From JAJPXI01 sp051867655 (GTDB lineage: Bacteria > Bacillota > Clostridia > Oscillospirales > Oscillospiraceae): a stretch of DNA of 64,000 nt. Shown one piece after another: positions 15,328-22,766 of this stretch (within the stretch, counting starts at the first letter, position 1; each line of letters opens with the position of its first letter). The stretch lies in assembly GCA_051867655.1 (NCBI GenBank), contig JBJDYV010000010.1, positions 1 through 64,000 of the forward strand. Reading direction: 5' to 3'. The notes beneath the pieces were generated by a model. The model saw only the letters and a program-made list of their open reading frames with translations. It was not told the origin of the DNA and did not search any database. A program made the position numbers and the translations under genes.

Positions 15328-15355
15328 GGTCAATTCTCATTATAGTCCATTGACC
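15328..15355 (-). promoter_or_regulatory. Promoter/operator of the TetR-ABC operon
   Basis: Arms GGTCAAT (15328-15334) and ATTGACC (15349-15355) form a 28-bp dyad. The minus-strand -10 TATAAT (15344-15339) sits inside it; the -35 (about 15366-15361, TTCTCA) is weak. A repressor bound here would cover the promoter. Confidence 0.55.
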
Positions 15356-15379
15356 GATTTTGAGAAGACCCCCCCAACA

Positions 15380-15417
15380 AAAAACTTCTCTTGTCTTATC
15401 GGGCAAGAGAAGTTTTT
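15380..15417 (-). terminator. MATE gene terminator
   Basis: 14-bp perfect stem AAAAACTTCTCTTG / CAAGAGAAGTTTTT (15380-15393, 15404-15417), 16 bases after the MATE stop, with T-runs at the end. Confidence 0.8.
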
Positions 15418-15433
15418 GATGTTCTGTATACAA

Positions 15434-16822
15434 TCATTTCAGCATCTTCCGAGAGATGGGTTCCAAAGTTGAGACCGTCGGATTCATCCGGCGCAGATGG
15501 GTGATGCAGGCCGCGCAGGCCGGTATGAGGAACAGATCAGCGCACACCCAGGCCGCCGGTGAGGCAAAGCAGGCGGCGGTATATCCAAACAGGGGTACCA
15601 GCCATATGCCCATAGTTGTTCGGGCCGCCATTTCCAGCACCCCGGACAGGATGGCAAAGGCGCTGAACCCCATCCCCTGGATGGAAAACCGAACGATATC
15701 CACCAGGGCCAAGGGAAAGTAAAAAGCGGTTTGGGTAATAATGTACTGGCTGGTCAGCTCTACCAGCTGCTCCACATTGCTCTCCTGGGGGTCCAAAAAC
15801 AGCATAGCGCATTGGGGAGCAAACAGCAGCATAGCCAGAAAAGCAGCCAAAAAGCAGCCCGCCCCCAGGAGGACACAGGCCCGGATGCCCTGGCCCAGAC
15901 GCTCCAGCTTACGGCCCCCCACATTTTGGCCGCAGTAAGTGGCCATGGTGGCTCCCAAAGCGTCAAGGGGGCATGACAGCAGTTGAGCCAGCTTTACCCC
16001 TGCTGCGATCGCCGCTACATACATACTACCCAGCGTGTTGATGGCGGACTGGAGGACTATGGAGCCAATTGCCGTGATGGAGTACTGCAGACCCATTGGG
16101 ATCCCCATGCCGCACAGCATCTTGCAAGTGCGGCCATCCAGCTTCCGCTCCTCCCGAGTCATGCGCAGGATCGGATATTTTTTGATCATATAACACAGAC
16201 AGGCTGCCCCCGACACACCCTGGGCGGCAACAGTCGCGATTGCAGCGCCCGCCACACCGGCGTGAAACCATAGGATCAGTGCAATGTCCAGAAAGATATT
16301 CAAAACAGAAGAGAGAGCCAGAAAATAGACCGGGGGCTTGCTGTCCCCCAGGGATCGGATAATACCCGCCAAAAGATTGTATAAAAAGGTGATGGGGATT
16401 CCCATGAAGATAATGAAAATATAAGTATAGGCATCTTCAAAAATATCCGCCGGGGTACGCATCACGGTCAGGATCGTCCGGCACAGCAAACCGGTAGCCA
16501 CCGTGAGCACCAAAGCAAACAGAGCGGCCAAATAAGCCGCGTTCGCCACACAGTGCCGCATTCTGGAATAGTCCATGGCCCCCATCCGCTGGGCTACCGG
16601 GATCGCAAAGCCGCTGCACACGCCCATGCAGAAGCCGATGATCAGAAAGTTGATGGAGCCGGTGGAGCCCACCGCCGCCAGGGCCTGAGCTCCCAGCAGC
16701 TTCCCCACGATCATCGTGTCCACCAGGCTGTAGACCTGCTGAAACAGCAATCCGAACAAGGTGGGCAAGGCAAAGCCGATTATAAGCCGCATCGGGCTTC
16801 CGACTGTCAGATTTTTTGTCAT
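15434..16822 (-). CDS. MATE-family efflux transporter
   Basis: 462 residues, about 12 membrane helices in two halves. Each half has family hallmarks: N-terminal PMRLIIGFALPTLFGLLFQQVYSLVDTMIVGK..., AIPVAQRMGAMDY and, in the second half, AINTLGSMYVAAIAAGVKLAQL and CGQNVGGRKLERLGQGIRAC. MATE pumps export cationic drugs or metabolites in exchange for Na+ or H+. It is a single-gene unit; a TATAAT on the minus strand (16887-16882) could be its -10, but the -35 is poor. Ribosome site weak (GTGAG). Confidence 0.95.
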   Translation of the reverse strand: MTKNLTVGSPMRLIIGFALPTLFGLLFQQVYSLVDTMIVGKLLGAQALAAVGSTGSINFLIIGFCMGVCSGFAIPVAQRMGAMDYSRMRHCVANAAYLAALFALVLTVATGLLCRTILTVMRTPADIFEDAYTYIFIIFMGIPITFLYNLLAGIIRSLGDSKPPVYFLALSSVLNIFLDIALILWFHAGVAGAAIATVAAQGVSGAACLCYMIKKYPILRMTREERKLDGRTCKMLCGMGIPMGLQYSITAIGSIVLQSAINTLGSMYVAAIAAGVKLAQLLSCPLDALGATMATYCGQNVGGRKLERLGQGIRACVLLGAGCFLAAFLAMLLFAPQCAMLFLDPQESNVEQLVELTSQYIITQTAFYFPLALVDIVRFSIQGMGFSAFAILSGVLEMAARTTMGIWLVPLFGYTAACFASPAAWVCADLFLIPACAACITHLRRMNPTVSTLEPISRKMLK

Positions 16823-16998
16823 AGATAATTCTCACTTTAAGAAAAAATACCGTGTTTTGCGTTCACGGAGCGATAATCCGTATTATATTCGTCTGTCTGT
16901 GTTTTGACCAGCTCTTTTTTTCACAATATTGTGGCCTGCCACCAGATATTTTTTATGAAATTGAAAGCATTTTCGCTTCTGGGCGCTTGGGCAAATAA

Positions 16999-17042
16999 AA
17001 AGAACCGGAAAACACTTTCTTTCAAGCATTTTCCGGTTCTTT
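16999..17042 (-). terminator. Terminator of the tRNA-Ser operon
   Basis: 14-bp stem AAAGAACCGGAAAA / TTTTCCGGTTCTTT (16999-17012, 17029-17042) beginning one base after the CCA end of tRNA-Ser(GCT), ending in TTTTTAT on the minus strand. Confidence 0.8.
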
Positions 17043-17133
17043 TGGCGCGGAAGGAGGGATTTGAACCCTCGCGACGCTTTCACGCCCTACTCCCTTAGCA
17101 GGGGAGCCCCTTCGGCCACTTGGGTACTTCCGC
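17043..17133 (-). tRNA. tRNA-Ser (GCT)
   Basis: 91 bases with encoded CCA and a long variable arm. Acceptor GCGGAAG; anticodon stem CTCCC/GGGAG holds loop CTGCTAA, anticodon GCT; discriminator G73. Confidence 0.96.
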
Positions 17134-17167
17134 AAGTCGAAAATCAAAATAATGATTCAATTTTAAT

Positions 17168-17254
17168 TGGCGGAGAGAGTGGGATTCGAACCCACGGCTC
17201 TTGCGAGTCACCGGTTTTCAAGACCGGCTCCTTAAACCACTCGGACATCTCTCC
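17168..17254 (-). tRNA. tRNA-Ser (TGA)
   Basis: 87 bases with encoded CCA and a long variable arm. Acceptor GGAGAGA; anticodon stem CCGGT/ACCGG holds loop CTTGAAA, anticodon TGA; discriminator G73. First gene of the pair. Confidence 0.96.
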
Positions 17255-17286
17255 GTATACCCGAGTCTTGCCCAAACGCAAGAGTT

Positions 17287-17315
17287 ATCTTACCATAATT
17301 ATTTCCACTTGTCAA
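17287..17315 (-). promoter_or_regulatory. Promoter of the tRNA-Ser pair
   Basis: Minus-strand TTGACA (17315-17310), 17-base spacer, TAAGAT (17292-17287), 33 bases before tRNA-Ser(TGA). Confidence 0.75.
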
Positions 17316-17333
17316 TCGTTTCTTGCAAAAACA

Positions 17334-17363
17334 CCGGACGCGCCGTTTCCGCGGCGCGTCCGG
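17334..17363 (-). terminator. Terminator of the ABC importer operon
   Basis: 12-bp stem CCGGACGCGCCG / CGGCGCGTCCGG (17334-17345, 17352-17363) followed on the minus strand by TGTTTTTGC; it lies 7 bases after the ATPase stop. Confidence 0.75.
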
Positions 17364-17370
17364 ACGTTCC

Positions 17371-18159
17371 TTATTCCGAGAGCAAAATGCGGTCGTTGTC
17401 CAGCTCCTGTCCCGCGCCGGCTTTGAAGCGGCGCAGAAGATCGTCCACAGTCAGGCCCTCGCGCTCCTTCCCCGCGATGTCCAAGACGATGTGCCCATCC
17501 GCCATCATCAGGGTGCGGTTGCCAAGGTCCAGCGCCTGCTTCATGTTGTGGGTCACCATCAGGCAGGTAATATGGTCATCCGCCACGATCTGGCGGGTCA
17601 GCTTCAGCACCTTCTCCGCGGTGCCAGGGTCCAGGGCGGCGGTGTGCTCATCCAGCAGGAGCAGCTTGGGCGTCACCATGGTGGCCATCAGCAGGGTCAG
17701 GGCCTGGCGCTGTCCGCCGGAGAGAAGCCCCACCGGCTGCTTCATCCGGTCCTCCAAGCCCATTTCGAGCAAAGCCAGACGGTCGCGGAAGCGCTTTTTC
17801 TCCGCCCGGCTGACGCAGGAAAACCAGCCGCCGCTGCCCACGGCCAGAGCCAGATTCTCCTCAATGGTCATGCCGGGGGCGCTGCCCCGCATGGGGTCCT
17901 GGAACAGACGCCCAATGACTCTGGCACGGATATATTCCGGCTGGAAGGTGATGTCCTTCCCATCCAACATAATGGACCCGGAATCGGTGAAAAAGCTTCC
18001 CGCGATGGCGTTGAACAAGGTGGATTTACCCGCGCCGTTTGAGCCGATGATGGTAACAAAGTCACCCGGCGCCAGGTGGAGGGACAAGCCGGTCAGAGCC
18101 TTTTTCTCATTGACCGTACCGGGGTTGAAGGTCTTTGAAATGTTCGTCAGCTTCAGCAT
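17371..18159 (-). CDS. ABC importer ATP-binding protein (TrpZ-like)
   Basis: 262 residues. Walker A GSNGAGKSTLF, signature LSGGQRQALTLLMA, Walker B LLLLDEHTAALDP (with the EHTAALDP variant common in this importer family), H-loop VTHNMKQAL. The ATG overlaps the permease stop (TGATG) with GGGAGGGG upstream, which rejects a longer in-frame start at 18210. Third gene of a binding protein-permease-ATPase set under a T-box with a tryptophan codon, so probably the energy subunit of a tryptophan importer. Confidence 0.92.
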   Translation of the reverse strand: MLKLTNISKTFNPGTVNEKKALTGLSLHLAPGDFVTIIGSNGAGKSTLFNAIAGSFFTDSGSIMLDGKDITFQPEYIRARVIGRLFQDPMRGSAPGMTIEENLALAVGSGGWFSCVSRAEKKRFRDRLALLEMGLEDRMKQPVGLLSGGQRQALTLLMATMVTPKLLLLDEHTAALDPGTAEKVLKLTRQIVADDHITCLMVTHNMKQALDLGNRTLMMADGHIVLDIAGKEREGLTVDDLLRRFKAGAGQELDNDRILLSE

Positions 18160-19088
18160 CAGCGCACCCCTCCCTTCGAGCCGGCTATTCTGCGCTGAAT
18201 GGTAGGCCACTGCCGTTTCAGGTACGGGATGAAGATAGCCAGCACCACGATGATCGAGGACACCAGCTTAAGCATGTAAGCAGGCATCTGGAAACGCAGG
18301 GCAACGGCATAGACCAGCCGGAAAATAAACGCGCCCAGCACCATGCCAATGGCCCGGATGCAGATGCCGCCCCGGGGGATCAAGGTCCGGCCGATCAGCA
18401 GAGCGGCCAGGGCAATGGTCACCATGCCGCTGCCGATGTTGATCTCCGCGGATTTCTGGGACTGCGCCAGCAGACAGCCGGACAGGCCGGTGAAGGCGTT
18501 GGCCACGCACAGGCCTACGGTAGTGGTGAAAATGGGGTTAATTGAGGAGGAGCGCACCATATCCGGGTTATTGCCCGTGGCCCGGATTGCAAGGCCCAGC
18601 CGGGTATTCAGGAAAAAGGTCAAAAATGCCACCACCAGGATGACGGCGATCCCGGCCACGATCAGCTTGTACTGCCCCGCCAGGAACGTACCGGCCAGCA
18701 GGTCCTTCATCTTCGTAAAAACGGTCTCGGTCTTGTTCAGATTCAGCAGGGACGCGCCCTTCATCACCGCGATATTGATGGAATACAGACCGGTGTTCAC
18801 GATAATACCGGCCAGCAGCGAGTCCACGCCCATTCTGGTCTGGAGAAACGCGGTGACAAAGCCCGAGCACACACCCGCCGCCATGGCAGCGAAAATGGCC
18901 AGGTACGGGTGACCTGCAATGGCCACCGCGGCCCCGACCGCCGCGCCCAGGGTAAAGCAGCCGTCGGTGGACAGGTCGCACACGTTGAGCATGGTATAGC
19001 TCAAAAACAGCGCCAGTACCGTCAGGGAACAGATCAGCCCCAGCTCCAGAGCCGTCTGTCCCAGAGAGAGGACAGTGGCAAGATTCAT
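18159..19088 (-). CDS. ABC importer permease (TrpY-like)
   Basis: 309 residues with about eight or nine membrane helices, in the family of branched-chain amino acid/ribose-like permeases (SLTVLALFLSYTMLNVCDLSTDGCF, ARLGLAIRATGNNPDMVRSS). The segment LAIRATGNNPDM is the EAA-like coupling loop of this family. It forms the membrane channel with the ATPase encoded next. It follows the binding-protein gene by 92 bases holding a strong hairpin (19131-19157). Substrate inferred from the T-box. Confidence 0.92.
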   Translation of the reverse strand: MNLATVLSLGQTALELGLICSLTVLALFLSYTMLNVCDLSTDGCFTLGAAVGAAVAIAGHPYLAIFAAMAAGVCSGFVTAFLQTRMGVDSLLAGIIVNTGLYSINIAVMKGASLLNLNKTETVFTKMKDLLAGTFLAGQYKLIVAGIAVILVVAFLTFFLNTRLGLAIRATGNNPDMVRSSSINPIFTTTVGLCVANAFTGLSGCLLAQSQKSAEINIGSGMVTIALAALLIGRTLIPRGGICIRAIGMVLGAFIFRLVYAVALRFQMPAYMLKLVSSIIVVLAIFIPYLKRQWPTIQRRIAGSKGGVR

Positions 19089-19130
19089 GAAAACGCCCTC
19101 CTAATAAATTCCTGCCAAACACAGGGTTTA

Positions 19131-19157
19131 GGGATAGGGGGAAATTCCCCCTATCCC
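19131..19157 (-). repeat. Intercistronic hairpin between binding protein and permease genes
   Basis: 11-bp perfect stem GGGATAGGGGG / CCCCCTATCCC (19131-19141, 19147-19157) with a 5-base loop. No T-tract follows in the direction of transcription, so it may protect the upstream mRNA or cause partial termination. Confidence 0.6.
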
Positions 19158-19180
19158 CTTTTGGTTACTTGATTACCGAA

Positions 19181-20236
19181 TCAGCCCTGCAGGTCGCCGA
19201 ACTCTTCGGCGGTGGTGATGGTGGTCACCTTGGTGCAGAGCGGAGCGAAGGCCGCCTCGATCTCGTCGTAGTTCAGGCCCAGGGCCTCGCAGGTCTCGGT
19301 GTTGACGGTGGCGGTACCATTGTCAAAGGTCATAACGGGAGTGGTAGCGGGATCATTGCCGTCCAGCAGGAGACCGGCCACCATGTTGGCGGTCTCCACA
19401 CCCAGGTTGGCGTAGTCCACGCCGTAGCCCATGAAAGCGCCGTTCAGAGCAAAGGAGTCCGCGCCGGTGTAATGGGGGATGCCCGCCTCGATGAAGGTCT
19501 CATAGATGGACAGCTCAGCGGTCATAATGGTGTTGTCGGTGGGGGTAAACACGGCGTCCACGCCGTCGGCCACCAGAGCCTGGGCGGCCAGCATGACCTC
19601 ATCGGTGGTGGTGCCGGTGCGCTCCACATAGGCGATGCCCTTGCTGTCCAGATACTCCTTGGCGTGGGCGATGGGGGTGGCGGAGGAGTCTTGGCCCTGG
19701 TCATACAGCAGGCCGATCTTATCCGCGTCGGGATCGGCGGCGAAGATCAGGTTCATGATGGAGTTGGTGTCCAGGTAGTCGGAGGTGCCGGTCAGGTTGG
19801 CGCCGGGGGCCTCCAGGCTCTCCACGATGCCGGTGCTGACGGGGTCGGACACGGCGGCGAACACCACAGGGATCTTGTTATCCTCGGTAGCAGCCTGCAT
19901 GGCCATGGCCACGGGGGTAGCCACGCCGACCATCAGGTCCACGTCGTCGGCGATGAAATTGGCGATGATCTGGTTCAGAACGGTGGAGTCGGCGTTGCAG
20001 TTGTCGTAGTTGATCTCAAAAGTCACACCCTTCTCCTCACCGATAGCCTTCAGCTGGCTTTCGATGTTTTCCACGATCTGGTTCAGAGAGGCATCGTCCA
20101 CGTAGTTGCAGATGCCGACCTTGTAGGTGTCTTTCTTGTCCTTGTCGGCATTCCCGCCGGAGCAGGCGGCCAGGGACAGGGTCAGGGCAAAAGCGGCGGT
20201 CAGGGCCAGGATCTTCTTCAGGTTCATCTTTTTCAT
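19181..20236 (-). CDS. ABC importer substrate-binding lipoprotein (TrpX-like)
   Basis: 351 residues. The N-terminal lipoprotein signal reads MKKMNLKKILALTAAFALTL, then SLAAC with the anchoring Cys. A two-lobed type-I periplasmic-binding domain follows (YKVGICNYVDDASLNQIVEN near residue 38, GIPHYTGADSFALNGAFMGYG near 260), matching the uncharacterised/tryptophan ABC binding proteins. GGAGG lies 9 bases before the ATG. Together with the UGG T-box upstream, tryptophan (or a precursor) is the best guess for the ligand; no ligand residue can be read directly. Confidence 0.93.
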   Translation of the reverse strand: MKKMNLKKILALTAAFALTLSLAACSGGNADKDKKDTYKVGICNYVDDASLNQIVENIESQLKAIGEEKGVTFEINYDNCNADSTVLNQIIANFIADDVDLMVGVATPVAMAMQAATEDNKIPVVFAAVSDPVSTGIVESLEAPGANLTGTSDYLDTNSIMNLIFAADPDADKIGLLYDQGQDSSATPIAHAKEYLDSKGIAYVERTGTTTDEVMLAAQALVADGVDAVFTPTDNTIMTAELSIYETFIEAGIPHYTGADSFALNGAFMGYGVDYANLGVETANMVAGLLLDGNDPATTPVMTFDNGTATVNTETCEALGLNYDEIEAAFAPLCTKVTTITTAEEFGDLQG

Positions 20237-20284
20237 TTTGGATTTCCTCCATTAAAATAAATTTGGGCGGCAGATGGATCTTGG

Positions 20285-20565
20285 AAACAAAAAAACGCTT
20301 TTGTCCCCTACATGGGACAAAAGCGTTTGCTTCTGCGATACCACCCAAATTGACGTTCAAAACGTCCACTCAAACCACATGCCATCACATGTGTCCCGAT
20401 GGATAACGGGTGGGGTCCCGTCGGCATCTACTGAGAGTTTCCTCTGTTCAAGCCGCCCTCGAAAGTCCATTCGCCGGGTTCCTCAGACTCCGCTTCCACC
20501 GTCCGGAGCTCGCTAAACCTTGAAATGACCGGGTACTCTTCTTTCTCACTGGTTTGCCGTGTTTG
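20285..20565 (-). ncRNA. T-box riboswitch, specifier UGG (tryptophan)
   Basis: The leader of the ABC importer contains the conserved T-box sequence TGGGTGGTATCGCAG (20347-20333, minus strand), a stem-I region with GCGAGCTCCGGACGGTGGAAG, and a specifier region GAATGGACTTTCGAGGGC. By analogy to other T-boxes (codon then ACUU...), the specifier codon is UGG at 20469-20467. It ends in a 15-bp terminator followed by eight T. Uncharged tRNA-Trp would stabilise the antiterminator and turn on the importer. Confidence 0.88.
20293..20328 (-). terminator. T-box conditional terminator
   Basis: Perfect 15-bp stem AAACGCTTTTGTCCC / GGGACAAAAGCGTTT (20293-20307, 20314-20328), followed on the minus strand by an uninterrupted T-run. 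Confidence 0.9.
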
Positions 20566-20577
20566 GTTGTTGTTTGC

Positions 20578-20606
20578 ATTATATTCAGCTTCCCCCGATT
20601 TGTCAA
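20578..20606 (-). promoter_or_regulatory. Consensus promoter of the T-box/ABC importer unit
   Basis: Exact TTGACA (20606-20601) and TATAAT (20583-20578), 17-base spacing, minus strand. The -35 hexamer overlaps the stop codon of the upstream DMT transporter gene. Confidence 0.85.
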
Positions 20607-21499
20607 CCCCCTTTTTTCAACTTTTTTTCTGACACAAAAGAAAACTTGGTCTCCGAGCAGATGATGCTCACAAAGATCAGGACGAAGCCAAACACCATGG
20701 ATGCAGTGGGCCGCTCATTGCCGAACAGGACGGAAAAGAGCACGCCGAAGGGAGCCTCCAGCGCCAGCAAAACGGCTGCGGCGGAAGGGTTTGTGTACTT
20801 CTGCCCCACGTTCTGGAACAGCAGGGCCAGGGTTGTGGCCGCGATGGCCAAATAGAGCAGCACCAGCCAGGCTCTTCCCGGCAGACCATCGGCGGGTACG
20901 CCGCGGGTCACACCGGCACAGATCCAGGACCAGACGGCGACCACGGCAAACTGCAGCACCGTCAGCAGGAAGATGTCCCGCCCTTTGGAGAAATGGGCCA
21001 CCGCCACAATGTGGCATGCGTATATGAAACCGCCGATCAGGGTCAAAACATCGCCGTGGGTCAAAGCAAAACCGCCGTCCCAGGAGACAAATCCGATCCC
21101 CGCCAGGCAGAGCACGGCGGCGATGATGTTGAACCTGTCCGGTCGGGTCCGGTCAATGATCCAGTACAGGAATGGAACGATCACGCAGTAGACGGCGGTA
21201 AAAAAGGCGTTCTTCCCCGGCGTGGTGCCCATCAGGCCGAAATTTTGCACCGCATAGCCCAAAAAAAGCAGAGTCCCCATGACGCCGCCGGCCAGGAGAT
21301 AGCTTTTGTCCATGTACTTCCACTTCTTCCAAAACACCAGGGCCAGCACCACGGCGGCGATGGTGAAACGAAAGGCCAGCATAAAATAGACCGATACGTC
21401 GTCCAGCGTGTCTTTCAGAATAAAAAAAGTGCTGCCCCAGATAATGGTGGCAAGGACGATCAGCGGACGGGCAAGTTTTTTGAGAATGGCATCATTCAT
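20603..21499 (-). CDS. DMT-family (EamA) transporter
   Basis: 298 residues with ten predicted membrane helices in two EamA repeats. Helix 1 (IVLATIIWGSTFFILKDTLD) and the second repeat (LALEAPFGVLFSVLFGNERP) carry the usual motifs: WGS-F near the N-terminus and the E-P-x-x near the last third. These carriers export amino acids or metabolites. The position next to a tryptophan-responsive unit is suggestive only. AAGGAG lies about 10 bases upstream. No terminator separates it from the T-box promoter. Confidence 0.93.
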   Translation of the reverse strand: MNDAILKKLARPLIVLATIIWGSTFFILKDTLDDVSVYFMLAFRFTIAAVVLALVFWKKWKYMDKSYLLAGGVMGTLLFLGYAVQNFGLMGTTPGKNAFFTAVYCVIVPFLYWIIDRTRPDRFNIIAAVLCLAGIGFVSWDGGFALTHGDVLTLIGGFIYACHIVAVAHFSKGRDIFLLTVLQFAVVAVWSWICAGVTRGVPADGLPGRAWLVLLYLAIAATTLALLFQNVGQKYTNPSAAAVLLALEAPFGVLFSVLFGNERPTASMVFGFVLIFVSIICSETKFSFVSEKKLKKGG

Positions 21500-21502
21500 G
21501 GG

Positions 21503-21532
21503 TTGTCTGGGCTCCTTTGCGTGTGGTAAGAT
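21503..21532 (+). promoter_or_regulatory. Possible promoter of the glycosylase-HAD operon
   Basis: TTGTCT (21503-21508), 18-base spacer, TAAGAT (21527-21532) on the plus strand. Confidence 0.4.
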
Positions 21533-21552
21533 GGAAGCGGAGAGTGATCACA

Positions 21553-22137
21553 ATGGAAAAACTGACGCGGGATTTCTATGACCGCGATACGATCACGGTG
21601 GCCAAAGAACTGCTGGGCAAGCATCTGGTGCGGGTCCTGAACGGTGAAAAGCTGGTCTGCCGCATTACGGAGACCGAGGCTTATATCGGCCGCTGCGACA
21701 AGGCCTGCCATGCCTATGGTTACAAGCGCACCAACCGGACGGAGACTCTGTTTGCCCGCCCGGGCACGGCCTATATCTATCTGATCTACGGTATGTACAA
21801 CTGCCTGAACTTCGTCACAGAGCCGGAGGGGGAACCGGCCGCCGTCCTGATCCGGGGACTGGAAGCCGTGTCCGGGATCGAAACGCTGAAGCGCCTTCGC
21901 TATCCGAAAAATCCGGGGAAGCTGACCGCTTATCAGCAAAAAAACTTTCTGAACGGCCCCGGAAAGATCTGTAAGGCTTTATCGCTTGACAGGTCATTAA
22001 ACGGTCTTGATCTGACCGGCGACACCCTGTATGTCGTCTCCTCCGGCGAGACGCCGGAGACCATCCACACCGGCCCCCGCATCGGCATCGACTACGCCGA
22101 GGAGGCGGTGGAGTTCCCCTGGAGGTTCTGGATATGA
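21553..22137 (+). CDS. DNA-3-methyladenine glycosylase (AAG/MPG family)
   Basis: Base-excision repair enzyme removing alkylated or deaminated purines. 194 residues, with the family core ETEAYIGRCDKACHAYGY (catalytic Glu region), RTETLFARPGTAYIYLIYGM and YNCLNFVTEPEGEPAAVLIRG. The ATG at 21553 has GGAG 8 bases upstream; a longer in-frame start at 21517 lacks one. The stop overlaps the HAD gene by 4 bases (ATGA), so they are coupled. Confidence 0.95.
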   Translation: MEKLTRDFYDRDTITVAKELLGKHLVRVLNGEKLVCRITETEAYIGRCDKACHAYGYKRTNRTETLFARPGTAYIYLIYGMYNCLNFVTEPEGEPAAVLIRGLEAVSGIETLKRLRYPKNPGKLTAYQQKNFLNGPGKICKALSLDRSLNGLDLTGDTLYVVSSGETPETIHTGPRIGIDYAEEAVEFPWRFWI

Positions 22138-22763
22138 AGCTGTTTGATTTGGATGGGACTTTAATCGACTCCAACGGCGTTTGGACCCAGATTGATCTGG
22201 ATTTTCTGGCCGCGCGGGGTCTCCCCTACTCCCGGGAGTACAGCGACTATGTCTCCCACGTCACCTACCAGGATGCCGCGCAGTACACAAAAGACTGCTT
22301 CGGACTGAAGGAGAGCACGGACGAGATCATGCAGATCTGGTCCGACATGGCGCTGGACGCCTATGCCCACCACATTCCGCTGAAGGACGGCGTGCTGGAA
22401 TATCTGGAACAGGAAGTCCGTAAAGGAGAAAAACTTGCCATTGCTACTTCCTGCATGGACCACTTGTGCAATGCCGTGCTGGAGCGCCACGGCATTCGGG
22501 ACCTGTTCGGTCAGATCACGACCGTCCGGGAGGTGCCTCGGGACAAAAAGTTCCCGGATATTTATCTGCTGGCCGCCCAAAAGGCCGGGGTCTCCCCCGC
22601 CGCCTGCACCATGTACGAGGACTCCCCTTCCGCCGTCAAGGGCGCCCGGAGCGCCGGAATGCGGGTCGTGGGCGTCTACGATCCCTTCTTCGCCGCCCAT
22701 GAGGTGGAAATGCAGAACTTTTGCGACGGGTATATCCGCAGCTTTCGGGAGCTGCTGGACTGA
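22134..22763 (+). CDS. HAD-superfamily phosphatase (PGM-like subfamily)
   Basis: 209 residues with HAD motif I FDLDGTLID (D5, D7), a helical cap (about 15-80), motif II ATSC, motif III Lys near DKKFPDIYLLAAQKAG and motif IV YEDSPSAVKGARSAG. This is the layout of phosphoglycolate phosphatase and beta-phosphoglucomutase relatives. It is co-translated with the glycosylase, so a house-cleaning role on DNA-damage products such as phosphoglycolate is possible, but the substrate cannot be read from sequence. Confidence 0.92.
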   Translation: MKLFDLDGTLIDSNGVWTQIDLDFLAARGLPYSREYSDYVSHVTYQDAAQYTKDCFGLKESTDEIMQIWSDMALDAYAHHIPLKDGVLEYLEQEVRKGEKLAIATSCMDHLCNAVLERHGIRDLFGQITTVREVPRDKKFPDIYLLAAQKAGVSPAACTMYEDSPSAVKGARSAGMRVVGVYDPFFAAHEVEMQNFCDGYIRSFRELLD

Positions 22764-22766
22764 TTC

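Noticed and set aside
16904..17426. Open frames across the two tRNA-Ser genes
   Set aside because: They read through tRNAs, a terminator and a promoter, with no ribosome site.
19500..19900. Possible repeat-rich region in the binding-protein gene
   Set aside because: The GTC/GCC-rich appearance comes from Asp/Ala codon bias in the coding strand, not from a true repeat.
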